From: Archangium lipolyticum | Lineage (GTDB): Bacteria > Myxococcota > Myxococcia > Myxococcales > Myxococcaceae | Direction of reading: 5' to 3' | NCBI RefSeq assembly: GCF_024623785.1 | Contig: NZ_JANKBZ010000010.1 | Location: 1-64,000, forward strand | DNA: 64,000 bases | In this document: positions 17,102 to 25,715 of the stretch, piece by piece | How the letters are laid out: each line of letters begins with the position of its first letter | Numbering within the stretch: the first letter of the stretch is position 1 | Made by a program: the position numbers and the translations under genes | Notes under the pieces: generated by a model | Told to the model about the DNA's origin: nothing | The model's input: the letters and a program-made list of their open reading frames with translations, nothing else | The model's database searches: none

Positions 17102-17767
17102 TCACCGTGGGAGGAGCCGCAGGAGCACGCGCCCGTGGATGGCGCCGACGATGACGCCCGTGACGCCGCACACCAGGTACACCGCGAGCGTCACGAGCAC
17201 GAAGGGGCCGCCCCAGGGCACCACATCCATCCCCATGAAGATGACGGGCATTCCGACGGCCCAGGCCAGTGCGTTGGCCCACAGCCAGCGGCCGGCGCCC
17301 GGCACGACACCGCGCAGCACCGTCCATTGAGCGAGGCCGAGGATGGGACCGGCGACCAACCCCAGCCCCATGGCCAGTCCATACTGGACCAGCGCACCCG
17401 GCTCCTCCGGGGCCGGGCCTGGCGACGCGGTGGAAACGAGCGCCATGACCGTGCTCGGCACCATCCCGAGGAGCCACGCCAGTCCGGCACCGGCGGCGGT
17501 GGCGAGGATCCACGCCCCACGGCGCAGGCCCTGGAGCCGCTGTCGAAGGACGCGCTCCTGTAGCACCCCCACGAGCACTCCCTCGAGCAGCGTGCCCAGG
17601 AGGATCGCGGCGAGTGCTCCCCCGAGGATGGCCGCCACTCCCGTCACCTGGTCGAGGTGCGGTGCGATCAGCCGTCCGGCGACGAAGGTCGTTCCCAACC
17701 CGGCCGCCTCGGCCTGTCCGTTCGCGACGATCCACCGTCGATAGAATCCGGTGTCATTGGAGTGCAT
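17102..17767 (-). CDS. Hypothetical multi-span membrane protein
   Basis: A 221-residue membrane protein starting MHSNDTGFYRRWIVANGQAEAAG. There are about six Gly/Ala-rich spans, including VAAILGGALAAILLGTLLEG, AWILATAAGAGLAWLLGMVP, YGLAMGLGLVAGPILGLAQW and VYLVCGVTGVIVGAIHGRVL. Two glycine-zipper repeats suggest internal duplication. The segment LGLAQWTVLRGVVPGAGRWLWANALAWAVG is a recurring pattern in uncharacterised membrane proteins of cyanobacteria and myxobacteria. ATG 17767 has AGGGAGAG upstream. It is divergent from the ACIII operon and sits upstream of the L,D-transpeptidase gene, possibly on one transcript. No function is known. Confidence 0.65.
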   Translation of the reverse strand: MHSNDTGFYRRWIVANGQAEAAGLGTTFVAGRLIAPHLDQVTGVAAILGGALAAILLGTLLEGVLVGVLQERVLRQRLQGLRRGAWILATAAGAGLAWLLGMVPSTVMALVSTASPGPAPEEPGALVQYGLAMGLGLVAGPILGLAQWTVLRGVVPGAGRWLWANALAWAVGMPVIFMGMDVVPWGGPFVLVTLAVYLVCGVTGVIVGAIHGRVLLRLLPR

Positions 17768-17850
17768 GGTGGCTCTCCCTGGACGGATGAACCTGCACGC
17801 TGGGATCCAACGCCTCGCGGGCTCCCACGAGCCACGGAGGGAGGCGCGCG

Positions 17851-17894
17851 GCAAATGCTGCGCTCCGGGTGTGCGCGAGGCGCAAATGCTGCGC
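17851..17894. repeat. Paired 13-bp direct repeats, candidate operator
   Basis: GCAAATGCTGCGC occurs exactly at 17851-17863 and again at 17882-17894, 31 bases start to start, close to three helical turns. The second copy is flanked to form GCGCA-aatgc-TGCGC, an imperfect palindrome. The pair lies in the 256-base gap between the divergent membrane-protein gene and the ACIII operon, upstream of the sigma-54-like promoter at 17951, so it could bind an activator. No regulator is identified. Confidence 0.4.
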
Positions 17895-17950
17895 ATCTGA
17901 CACTTCGCGCGAAAGAGCCTTTCCACTCGGAGCGGGGCCCGCCCGGCCGC

Positions 17951-17966
17951 TGGCCTTCCAGTTGCA
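17951..17966 (+). promoter_or_regulatory. Sigma-54-type promoter candidate for the ACIII operon
   Basis: TGGCCTTCCAGTTGCA has the invariant GG (17952-17953) and GC (17964-17965) exactly 10 bases apart, with TGGC at -24 and TTGCA at -12. The predicted transcription start is near 17977, leaving a leader of about 46 bases before the first gene at 18024. The bases between (CCTT) depart from the consensus ACG. Sigma-54 promoters are common in myxobacteria, but chance matches are also frequent in GC-rich DNA. Confidence 0.35.
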
Positions 17967-18023
17967 GACCGGCGCGTCGAGCCGGGCGAGGTGCCCGGAC
18001 TTCACGAAGAGGGGCACGCCGTG

Positions 18024-18860
18024 ATGGGTACATACGTCCCGAGCCGACGCCAGAGGCGAGCGCTGGCCGTCACTCCCGCCCTGCCGATGCTGGCGTTGCT
18101 CGCCGCCCTGCCCGCGGCGGCGCAGGGGATTCCCGAGGGGGCGAAGCTCTTCTCGGAGCGGTGCGCGAGCTGCCACACGGTGGGCCAGGGAGACCGGGTG
18201 GGCCCGGACCTGATGGGCGTGCTGACACGCCGCGAGGAGTCCTGGGTCACCACCTTCCTGAAGAGCCCGGGCGCGATGATCGACGGTGGCGATCCGGTGG
18301 CCGGCGAGCTCCTGAAGAAGTTCAACGGCATCCGGATGCCGGACCAGCAGCTGTCCGACGACGAGCGGAAGGGCCTGTTCGCGTTCTTTCGTGACTGCAC
18401 CGAGAAGGGCAGCTGTCAGCCGGGAGCCACCGGGCCGAAGCTGGCGTCGGACGCCACGCCCGAGGAGATGGAGCACGGCCGTCAGCTCTTCGAGGGGGAG
18501 GTGGCGCTGGCCAATGGCGGCCCGGCCTGCATCGGCTGCCATGACGTGCGCGGCATCGGCGTGGTGGGTGGCGGGACGCTGGCGCGCGACCTGACCTTCT
18601 CCTTCGCGCGGCTGGGCGAGCGGAAGATGACGCCCGCCCTGAAGGAGATGTCCTTCCCCTTGATGAAGGAGCTCTACGGGAAGGCGCCGCTGACGGACGC
18701 GGAGCAATTCGAGCTCAAGGCATACCTGGCGAACGTCTCGCGAGACGGCACGCCGCCGCGCAAGGACCGGGACTTCTTCTACCTGGGCTTCGTGGGGCTG
18801 GGCGTCGCACTGGGTTTCATCGGCATCGTCCTGGGCGGCCGTGGCCGCGCGAAGGACTGA
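18024..18860 (+). CDS. Membrane-anchored di-haem cytochrome c (NarC-like)
   Basis: A 278-residue periplasmic cytochrome with an N-terminal signal (RALAVTPALPMLALLAALPAAAQG) and a C-terminal anchor (YLGFVGLGVALGFIGIVLGG). Haem sites are CASCH in a first domain and CIGCH in a second domain. The fold order resembles the NarC cytochrome that accompanies NarI in Thermus-type nitrate-reductase operons. Here it opens an operon with a NarI-like subunit and ActA-F. It probably passes electrons between the b-type cytochrome and ACIII or a soluble carrier (inference). GTG 18021 is an alternative start; AGAGGGG lies six to nine bases upstream. The next gene starts 16 bases past its stop. Confidence 0.8.
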   Translation: MGTYVPSRRQRRALAVTPALPMLALLAALPAAAQGIPEGAKLFSERCASCHTVGQGDRVGPDLMGVLTRREESWVTTFLKSPGAMIDGGDPVAGELLKKFNGIRMPDQQLSDDERKGLFAFFRDCTEKGSCQPGATGPKLASDATPEEMEHGRQLFEGEVALANGGPACIGCHDVRGIGVVGGGTLARDLTFSFARLGERKMTPALKEMSFPLMKELYGKAPLTDAEQFELKAYLANVSRDGTPPRKDRDFFYLGFVGLGVALGFIGIVLGGRGRAKD

Positions 18861-18876
18861 GAGAGCGAGGCGGTAC

Positions 18877-19536
18877 GTGAGCGACACGTTCCTCTACGAT
18901 TTTCTTCCATATGTGGTGCTGGCCCTCGCCCTCGGCGTGCCGGCGTGGCTGCGCAACCGCGCGCGTCTGTCCTCCTGGGTGATGGGGTGGGTGGAGCGCG
19001 AGGGCACGGGCTCGGCGGCCGTGTCCCTGGTGGTGGGCGCCATCATCATGCTGTTGTGGCACGCGGCCTGTTTCCTCCTGCCACACCCGGTGCAGCTCTT
19101 CATCCGCTCGCCCGCGCGCCTCTTCTTCCTGGAGGTGGTGGGCCTCATCGGCGGGATGATGCTGGCCTGGGGCCTGGTGGCGAGCATCGTCCGCAAGCTG
19201 TCGAGCCGCGAGCCCGGTGCGCGGGTGTGGCTGGCCTTCCAGGTGCTGCTGCTGGCCGAGGTGCTCAACGGCCTCTACATCGCGGTGGCGTACCGCTGGG
19301 CCTCCGCCTGGTACGTGAGCGTGGTGGTGCCGTACCTGCGCTCGCTGGTGACGCTCCAGCCGGACGCGACGCTCATCGCCCAGCTGCCGCTGACCGTGCG
19401 CATGCACCTCTTCGGCGTGCTCGCGCTGCTGCTCGCCTGGCCCCTCGCGCGCTGGCTGGCCTCGACGGGGGCCGCGCCCACTCTGGTGTCCACCCGGGAG
19501 GAGCCCGCCAGCCAGCGCGGGATTGTCACCCCATGA
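18877..19536 (+). CDS. NarI-like b-type cytochrome lacking proximal haem ligands
   Basis: A 219-residue membrane protein with five spans, the size and layout of nitrate-reductase gamma subunit NarI. Hand alignment to E. coli NarI is gapless around the haem regions: H62 matches distal-haem ligand H66 (WHAACFLLPH versus GHFFGMLTPH) and H177 matches H187 (RMHLFG versus RLHLVL). The proximal-haem ligands H56 and H205 correspond to V52 and A195, so only one haem b is expected. The GTG at 18877 has GAGG six bases upstream; an upstream ATG at 18841 would overlap the cytochrome gene. Its stop overlaps the actA start (ATGA). No narGHJ genes are present. Confidence 0.78.
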   Translation: MSDTFLYDFLPYVVLALALGVPAWLRNRARLSSWVMGWVEREGTGSAAVSLVVGAIIMLLWHAACFLLPHPVQLFIRSPARLFFLEVVGLIGGMMLAWGLVASIVRKLSSREPGARVWLAFQVLLLAEVLNGLYIAVAYRWASAWYVSVVVPYLRSLVTLQPDATLIAQLPLTVRMHLFGVLALLLAWPLARWLASTGAAPTLVSTREEPASQRGIVTP

Positions 19537-20159
19537 TCGACCCGACCCGAGCCTCGCTGCTCTCCGGTGTGCTGGCCGCCCTCGCGTTGGGGGGCTGTGA
19601 CACCACGCCGATCAACAACAACCAGAACTACATGCCCGCGCAGCCCATCGCGTTCTCCCACGCGGTGCATGCCGGTCACTACGAGATCGACTGTCAGTAC
19701 TGCCACGTGGGCGCGGAGAAGAGCCGGCACGCCGGCATTCCCCACTCGGGCGTGTGCATGAACTGCCACACCCAGGTGAAGACGGACTCGCCGGAGATCC
19801 AGAAGCTCACCCAGGCGGTGAAGCTGAACAAGCCCATCGAGTGGGTGCGCGTGCACCGGCTGCCGGACCACGCGTACTTCAACCACGCGAGCCACGTCAC
19901 CTCCGGGCTGGAGTGCCAGCAGTGCCACGGCCCGGTGCAGGAGATGGTGCGGCTGGAGCAGGTGGAGCCGATGACCATGGGGTGGTGTCTGGACTGCCAC
20001 CGCAAGACGGAGGAGTCGAAGCTCCAGGCGCCGGTGCCGCCGTTGGCATCCGGTGTGCTGAGGACCTCCGCATCGGGAGTGCCCGTGGCCTCCGCGCCCG
20101 TCACCCCCGCGCCGCGCACCCTGAATCCCCCCACCGACTGCTCCGGCTGCCACCGCTGA
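19533..20159 (+). CDS. actA: Alternative complex III subunit A, pentahaem cytochrome c
   Basis: A 208-residue exported lipoprotein-like protein (MIDPTRASLLSGVLAALALGGCDT, lipobox LGGC). Five c-type haem sites are visible: CQYCH, CMNCH, CQQCH, CLDCH and CSGCH. This count and order match ActA, which carries electrons from the iron-sulphur subunit towards ActE. The motif FSHAVHAGHYEIDCQYCH is typical. The ATG overlaps the stop of the NarI-like gene by four bases. Between haems four and five is a Ser/Ala/Val-rich insert (about 35 residues) not needed for haem binding. Confidence 0.92.
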   Translation: MIDPTRASLLSGVLAALALGGCDTTPINNNQNYMPAQPIAFSHAVHAGHYEIDCQYCHVGAEKSRHAGIPHSGVCMNCHTQVKTDSPEIQKLTQAVKLNKPIEWVRVHRLPDHAYFNHASHVTSGLECQQCHGPVQEMVRLEQVEPMTMGWCLDCHRKTEESKLQAPVPPLASGVLRTSASGVPVASAPVTPAPRTLNPPTDCSGCHR

Positions 20160-20171
20160 GGAACGCGCACC

Positions 20172-23147
20172 ATGTCCGAGACGACACCCAAGTACTGGCA
20201 GAGCCTGGCCGCGCGAGCCGGAGACCCGGCGCTGCTCGAGAAGGCCCGCGACGAGTTCGCCGAGGAGCTCCCCGTGGGCGTGGCGGCCCAGGCGCCGGAT
20301 CAGAGCTCGCGCCGTGACTTCTTCAAGGTGATGGGCCTGAGCGCCGCGGCGGCCATGGTGGCCTGCCAGCGCGCCCCGGTGCAGAAGGCGGTGCCCTTCA
20401 TCGCCAGGCCGGACGAGGTGACCCCGGGCCTCGCCCTCTGGTACGCGTCCACCTGCGGTGCGTGCAGCGCCAACTGCGGCGTCCTGCTGAAGACGCGCGA
20501 TGGCCGCCCCATCAAGGTGGAGGGCAACGAGGATCATCCGGTGTCGCGCGGCGGTGTGTGCGCCACGGGCCAGGCCTCCGTGCTGTCCCTCTATGACGCC
20601 AACCGCTCGCGCTGGCCGTCGGTGGGCGGGACGAAGGCCTCCTGGGGCGACCTGGACAAGGCGGTGACGGAGGGGCTGCGAAAGCTGGTGGGGGAGGGGA
20701 AGCCCATCCGGCTCGTCCTCCCGTGGGTGCTGGGGCCCACCGCCGAGGCCGCCGTGGTGCGCTTCCTGGCCGCCTTCCCCACCGCGCGCACGGTGCGCTT
20801 CGACGCCACGGGGGAACTGGAGACCATCGCCGAGGCCCACCGCCTCACGCATGGCGTGCGCGCGGTGCCGGACTACCGCTTCGACCAGGCGAAGGTCATC
20901 GCCAGCTTCGGCGCGGACTTCCTGGGCACCTGGGTGTCCCCGGTGGCCTTCACCCGCCAGTACACCGAGGCCCGTGACGCGGCCGGCAAGAAGGAGATGT
21001 CGCGGCACTGGCAGCTCGAGCCGTTGATGACGCTGACGGGCGCGAGCGCCGACAAGCGCGTGCCGGTGGCGCCCTCGGACGTGGTGCCCGCGCTGGCGGG
21101 GCTGGTGAGGCGGCTGGCGGAGAAGGCCGGCCGGACCGTGGAGGGACTCGAGAGATTCCTCACGAAGCAGGTGGCCGCCGACGTGCTGGAGGTGCTGGCC
21201 GGCGAGCTGTGGGCCGCGAGGGCGAAGGCCCTGGTGGTGTGCGGGAGCGACGAGCTCGCGGCCCAGGTACTGGCCAACGTGGCCAACGAGCTGCTCGGCA
21301 ACGAGGGCACCACCGTCTCCCTGACGGGGGGCCTCGCGCTGGACGCGGGGGCGATGACCTTCGGCGAGCTGTTCTCCGAGCTGGAGGCGAAGCAGGTGGG
21401 CGCCGTCCTCTTCCACGGCGTCAACCCCGCCTACGCCCACCCGAGGGGCGAGGCGCTGGCGGGCCTGCTGAAGGACGTGGCGCTGACGGTGGCCACGAGC
21501 GACCGGCTCGACGAGACGGCCTCGCTGGTGCGCTTCCACGCGCCGGACCACACCTCGCTGGAGTCCTGGGGGGATGCCGAGCCGCGGCGCGGCGTGCTGA
21601 GCCTGCGCCAGCCGGTGGTGGCTCCACTGCACGACACGCGCGGCGCGGTGGAGTCGCTGCTGAAGTGGGTGGGGGTGGAGCAGTCGCACTACGACTTCCT
21701 GCGGGCCCGCTGGGAGGCGGAGGTCTTCCCGCGCGCGAACGTGGCCACGGGCTTCCAGCCCTTCTGGGACGAGGCGGTGCGCCAGGGCGTGGTGGTGGTG
21801 CTGCCGCCCTCGGCCTCCGAGGCGCCCGCGTTCCGCGCCGAGAGCGTGGCGGCGGCGCTGGCCGGTGCCTCCTCGGCGGAGGGGGAGTACGAGCTGGTTC
21901 TGTATCAAAAGGTGGCCTTGAGGGACGGCGCGCTGGCCAACAATGGCTGGCTGCAGGAGATGCCGGATCCGATCTCCAAGGCGACCTGGGGCAACTACCT
22001 CTGTGTGGCGCCTTCCACCGCGACGAAGCTGGGTATCAGCGACGGGCAGGTGGTGAAGGTGAGCGCCGGGGGGAAGACGCTCGCGGTGCCGGCGCTGGTG
22101 CAGCCGGGCACGCATCCGCGGGCGCTGGGCCTCGCCATGGGTTACGGCCGGACGAAGGTGGGACGTATCGGGAACGAAGTGGGGGAGAACGCCTTCGGCC
22201 TGGCCTCTTTTACGAACGGGAAGGTGCGCCGCACGGCGCCCGGGGTGGGAGTGCAGGTGACGCCCGAGCACCAGCCGCTCGCCCAATCCCAGACACACGC
22301 CTCCATGGAGGGCCGCGCGCTGGTGCGCGAGGCCGAGCTGGCGGCGTTCCTCGCCAACCCGCGCGCGGGCAACGAGGAGGCGGGCGGGCACGGCGGTGGC
22401 CACCCGCTCTCCATCTGGTCCGGCCACGAGTACAAGGGCCACCGCTGGGCCATGGCGGTGGACCTGAGCGCCTGCACGGGCTGCTCGGCGTGCGTGGTGT
22501 CCTGCCAGGCGGAGAACAACATCCCCATCGTGGGCGAGGACGAGGCACGCCGGCAGCGCGAGATGCACTGGATGCGCATCGACCGGTACTACGAGGGCGA
22601 GCCGGACGCGCCGCGCGTGGTGCACCAGCCGATGATGTGCCAGCACTGCGAGAACGCCCCGTGCGAGACGGTGTGCCCGGTGCTCGCCACGGTGCACTCG
22701 ACCGAGGGCCTCAACCAGCAGGTCTACAACCGCTGCGTGGGCACGCGCTACTGCGCCAACAACTGCCCCACGAAGGTCCGCCGGTTCAACTGGTTCGACT
22801 ACAAGCACGACGAGCCCCTCGAGCGCATGGTGCTCAACCCGGACGTGGTGGTGCGCACCCGCGGCGTGATGGAGAAGTGCTCGCTGTGCGTGCAGCGCAT
22901 CCAGGAGGGCAAGGCCTCGGCGAAGCGCGAGGGGCGCGAGGTGCGTGACGGGGAAATCCGCACCGCGTGCCAGCAGAGCTGCCCGGCGCGGGCCATCCAC
23001 TTCGGCGACCTGAATGATCCGAACAGCGACGTGGCGAAGCTGGCGAAGAGCGGGCGCGCCTACCGGCTGCTGGAGGAACTCAACATCGGTCCGGCCGTGA
23101 CGTACCTCACCAAGGTTCGCAACACCGGAGACGGGAGCGCGGAATGA
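20172..23147 (+). CDS. actB: Alternative complex III subunit B (molybdopterin-like plus iron-sulphur fusion)
   Basis: A 991-residue fusion. Residues 47-65 resemble a twin-arginine signal ([17 protein letters not shown]) ending at Cys65, possibly lipidated. Residues about 85-740 form the molybdopterin-oxidoreductase-like domain, with Cys95, Cys98, Cys102 and Cys130 near its start; ACIII members of this family have no bound molybdenum cofactor. From about residue 750 a HybA/NrfC-type ferredoxin domain holds several Cys clusters, such as [24 protein letters not shown] and CSLC, for the clusters that lead electrons to ActA. It is central to quinol oxidation by ACIII. It starts 12 bases after actA, and its stop overlaps the actC start. 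Confidence 0.93.
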   Translation: MSETTPKYWQSLAARAGDPALLEKARDEFAEELPVGVAAQAPDQSSRRDFFKVMGLSAAAAMVACQRAPVQKAVPFIARPDEVTPGLALWYASTCGACSANCGVLLKTRDGRPIKVEGNEDHPVSRGGVCATGQASVLSLYDANRSRWPSVGGTKASWGDLDKAVTEGLRKLVGEGKPIRLVLPWVLGPTAEAAVVRFLAAFPTARTVRFDATGELETIAEAHRLTHGVRAVPDYRFDQAKVIASFGADFLGTWVSPVAFTRQYTEARDAAGKKEMSRHWQLEPLMTLTGASADKRVPVAPSDVVPALAGLVRRLAEKAGRTVEGLERFLTKQVAADVLEVLAGELWAARAKALVVCGSDELAAQVLANVANELLGNEGTTVSLTGGLALDAGAMTFGELFSELEAKQVGAVLFHGVNPAYAHPRGEALAGLLKDVALTVATSDRLDETASLVRFHAPDHTSLESWGDAEPRRGVLSLRQPVVAPLHDTRGAVESLLKWVGVEQSHYDFLRARWEAEVFPRANVATGFQPFWDEAVRQGVVVVLPPSASEAPAFRAESVAAALAGASSAEGEYELVLYQKVALRDGALANNGWLQEMPDPISKATWGNYLCVAPSTATKLGISDGQVVKVSAGGKTLAVPALVQPGTHPRALGLAMGYGRTKVGRIGNEVGENAFGLASFTNGKVRRTAPGVGVQVTPEHQPLAQSQTHASMEGRALVREAELAAFLANPRAGNEEAGGHGGGHPLSIWSGHEYKGHRWAMAVDLSACTGCSACVVSCQAENNIPIVGEDEARRQREMHWMRIDRYYEGEPDAPRVVHQPMMCQHCENAPCETVCPVLATVHSTEGLNQQVYNRCVGTRYCANNCPTKVRRFNWFDYKHDEPLERMVLNPDVVVRTRGVMEKCSLCVQRIQEGKASAKREGREVRDGEIRTACQQSCPARAIHFGDLNDPNSDVAKLAKSGRAYRLLEELNIGPAVTYLTKVRNTGDGSAE

Positions 23148-24631
23148 GCAACCAGCACACATCCTCCCTGCGGGTGCCGCTCGTCGGCGAGGAGCGCACC
23201 CTCGGCCAGCTCACGGGGGAGATTTGCGCCCCCATGGAGCGCAAGCCCACCGGCAAGTGGTGGGTGGCCTTCGCGCTGGCGGTCGCCACGCTCGCGGTGG
23301 GCGTGGGCATGGTCTCCTACGAGGTGGCCACCGGTATCGGCGTGTGGGGCCTCAACAAGACGATCGGCTGGGCCTTCGACATCACCAACTTCGTGTTCTG
23401 GGTGGGGATCGGCCACGCCGGCACGCTCATCTCCGCCATCCTCTTCCTCTTCCGGCAGAAGTGGCGCACGAGCATCAACCGCGCGGCCGAGGCGATGACG
23501 CTCTTCGCGGTCATGTGCGCGGCCATCTTCCCGGTCATCCACATGGGCCGGCCGTGGAACGCCTTCTGGGTGCTGCCGTATCCGAACGACCGCGGCTCGC
23601 TCTGGGTGAACTTCCGCTCGCCGCTGCTGTGGGACGTGTTCGCGATCAGCACGTACTTCACCATCTCGGCGGTGTTCTGGTACTTCGGCCTCATCCCGGA
23701 CCTGGCCACGGTGCGTGACAGGGCGAAGGGGCTGAAGAAGGCCATCTTCAAGGCGCTGTCGTTCGGGTGGAACGGCTCGTCGCGTACCTGGCACCGCTAC
23801 GAGACGGTGTACCTGCTGCTGGCGGGCCTGGCGACGCCGCTGGTGCTCAGCGTGCACACCATCGTGTCGTTCGACTTCGCGACCTCGGTCATCCCCGGCT
23901 GGCACACCACCATCTTCCCGCCGTACTTCGTCGCGGGCGCGGTGTTCAGCGGCTTCGCCATGGTGCTGACGCTGATGATCATCACCCGCACGGTGCTGGG
24001 CTTCGAGCACCTCATCACCATCCGCCACCTGGAGAACATGACGAAGGTCATCATCGTCACGGGTGGCATCGTGTCGCTGGCGTACGGGACGGAGTTCTTC
24101 ATTGCCTGGTACTCGGGCAACCCGTACGAGAAGTTCACGTTCATGAACCGGGCGTTCGGCCCGTACGCGTGGGCGTACTGGACGATGGTGACGTGCAACG
24201 TGGTGTCGCCGCACCTGTTCTGGTTCAAGAAGGTGCGCACGTCTCCGGCGGCCATCTTCGTGCTGTCGCTGGTCATCAACGTGGGCATGTGGTTCGAGCG
24301 CTTCGTCATCATCGTGACGTCGCTGCACCGGGACTTCCTGCCCTCGAGCTGGTCCATGTACACGCCCACGGTGGTGGAGGTGGGCACGTTCGTGGGCACC
24401 TTCGGCCTCTTCTTCACGCTGTTCCTGCTGTTCACCCGGGTGCTGCCCATCATCTCCATCGGCGAGGTGAAGAGTGTGGCGGCGTTCGCGCGTGGCACAC
24501 ATGCCCCGGCGCATGCCAGCCACCCGGCCCACGGCCCCGAGACGCCGCACGAGCATCCGGCCGAGGCGCCGGAGCCCCTGCCCACCCCGGCCCTGGCGGC
24601 GGTGGCGGTGAGAAAGGACATGCCGGTATGA
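23144..24631 (+). CDS. actC: Alternative complex III subunit C (NrfD-like quinol-binding subunit)
   Basis: A 495-residue polytopic protein of the NrfD/PsrC family with about ten spans. It contains quinol-site-like segments near [20 protein letters not shown] and [14 protein letters not shown], and [13 protein letters not shown] in the second half. It anchors the complex and oxidises menaquinol or ubiquinol on the periplasmic side. The C-terminal 45 residues are a His/Pro-rich tail ([20 protein letters not shown]) not found in the membrane core. The ATG overlaps the actB stop (ATGA), and its stop overlaps the actD ATG in the same way. Confidence 0.93.
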   Translation: MSNQHTSSLRVPLVGEERTLGQLTGEICAPMERKPTGKWWVAFALAVATLAVGVGMVSYEVATGIGVWGLNKTIGWAFDITNFVFWVGIGHAGTLISAILFLFRQKWRTSINRAAEAMTLFAVMCAAIFPVIHMGRPWNAFWVLPYPNDRGSLWVNFRSPLLWDVFAISTYFTISAVFWYFGLIPDLATVRDRAKGLKKAIFKALSFGWNGSSRTWHRYETVYLLLAGLATPLVLSVHTIVSFDFATSVIPGWHTTIFPPYFVAGAVFSGFAMVLTLMIITRTVLGFEHLITIRHLENMTKVIIVTGGIVSLAYGTEFFIAWYSGNPYEKFTFMNRAFGPYAWAYWTMVTCNVVSPHLFWFKKVRTSPAAIFVLSLVINVGMWFERFVIIVTSLHRDFLPSSWSMYTPTVVEVGTFVGTFGLFFTLFLLFTRVLPIISIGEVKSVAAFARGTHAPAHASHPAHGPETPHEHPAEAPEPLPTPALAAVAVRKDMPV

Positions 24632-25146
24632 GCCCGTCCCAATCCGTCCTGCTCAGCTACTTCGACAGCGAGGAGCACGTCCTCGACGCCACCCGGGCCG
24701 TCCGCGAGGCGGGCTACGCGGTGCATGACGTCTACACGCCCTACGCCATCCACGGAATGGACGAGGCGATGGGGCTGAAGTCCTCGCGCCTGACCTGGGT
24801 GTGCTTCGGGGCGGGGCTGTTGGGCACCACGTCGGCCCTGGCGCTCCAGTACTACACGTCGGTGGTGAGCTGGCCGCTCAACGTGGGAGGCAAGCCCTTC
24901 AACTCCTTCCCGGCCTTCATCCCGGTGGCCTTCGAGCTCACCGTGTTGTTCGCGGGCCTCATCACCGTGGCGGCCTTCCTGTTGCGCACGAAGACCTTCC
25001 CCGGGAGCAAGCGCGAGGCGCTGCCCCGGGTGACGGATGACCGCTTCGTGCTGGCGCTGCGCGCGGACGAGTCGGACGCGAAGCTGCGGCAGATGCTCGA
25101 GCGTCACGGTGCGCTCGAGGTGGAGCAGATGGAGGTGGCGTCGTGA
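24628..25146 (+). CDS. actD: Alternative complex III subunit D (DUF3341)
   Basis: A 172-residue protein of the DUF3341 family. Residues about 1-55 are a small cytoplasmic domain ([29 protein letters not shown]), followed by two spans ([39 protein letters not shown]). The segment [18 protein letters not shown] forms the C-terminal soluble part. It holds ActC and ActF together. ATG 24628 overlaps the actC stop by four bases, and its own stop overlaps the actE GTG. The upstream open frame to 23767 is a shadow of actC. Confidence 0.92.
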   Translation: MSPSQSVLLSYFDSEEHVLDATRAVREAGYAVHDVYTPYAIHGMDEAMGLKSSRLTWVCFGAGLLGTTSALALQYYTSVVSWPLNVGGKPFNSFPAFIPVAFELTVLFAGLITVAAFLLRTKTFPGSKREALPRVTDDRFVLALRADESDAKLRQMLERHGALEVEQMEVAS

Positions 25147-25715
25147 AGCGGCTCCTCGCCGGAATCGGTGTGCTCGCCGCGGCCCTTCAGGTGGGCTGTG
25201 AGCGGGACGTATCCCAGCCCAACCTCGAGTACGCGCCGGACATGTATGGCTCCGTGCCGTATGACAGCTACGCGCCCAACCCCAACACGCGCGATGGCAA
25301 GACGCTGATGGCGCCCGCGCCAGGCAGCATTCCCCGGGGCTACTCGCCGCTGCACTACGGCCCGAGCCCCGAGGAGGCCACGCGCGCCTCCACGGAGCTG
25401 AAGAATCCCTTCGAGGCCTCGGAGCCGGTGCTGACGCGCGGCAAGGTGGCCTTCAACCGCTATTGCTCGCACTGCCACGGCACGGGCGGGCTCGGGGATG
25501 GCCTGGTGGCCGCGCGCTTCCCCCGGCCTCCGTCGCTGCTGGCCGAGCACGCCCTCGGCCTGGCCGACGGGCAGCTCTTCCACATCATCACCCACGGACA
25601 GGGATTGATGCCGGCCCACGGCTCGCAGGTGGCCCAGGAGGATCGCTGGAAGATCGTCCACTACATCCGGTCGCTGCAGACGCCGACGCGGACCGCGCGG
25701 AAGGACACGCCATGA
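25143..25715 (+). CDS. actE: Alternative complex III subunit E, mono-haem cytochrome c lipoprotein
   Basis: A 190-residue lipoprotein with lipobox VGC (LAAALQVGCERDVSQ). Its single haem site is CSHCH at about residue 108, with the axial Met probably in HGQGLMPAHGSQV. In ACIII it receives electrons from ActA and delivers them to the terminal oxidase. The start is GTG 25143, overlapping the actD stop. Its end overlaps the actF ATG, so all six act genes form an unbroken translationally coupled series. Confidence 0.9.
   Translation: MKRLLAGIGVLAAALQVGCERDVSQPNLEYAPDMYGSVPYDSYAPNPNTRDGKTLMAPAPGSIPRGYSPLHYGPSPEEATRASTELKNPFEASEPVLTRGKVAFNRYCSHCHGTGGLGDGLVAARFPRPPSLLAEHALGLADGQLFHIITHGQGLMPAHGSQVAQEDRWKIVHYIRSLQTPTRTARKDTP

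Noticed and set aside
15756-17735. A 659-residue reading of the L,D-transpeptidase frame with a longer N-terminus
   Set aside because: The upstream 238 residues are Arg/Gly-rich shadow of the membrane-protein gene; the ATG at 17021 has an excellent Shine-Dalgarno and begins a lipoprotein signal.
18877-23147. Respiratory nitrate reductase (narI with a molybdenum subunit)
   Set aside because: No narG, narH or narJ; the large subunit has the ActB layout fused to a ferredoxin domain and lies among actA, C, D, E and F.
19275-23162. A 1295-codon minus-strand frame opposite actA/actB
   Set aside because: Same artefact; low-complexity His/Arg/Gly sequence and no start site, against well-conserved act genes on the plus strand.
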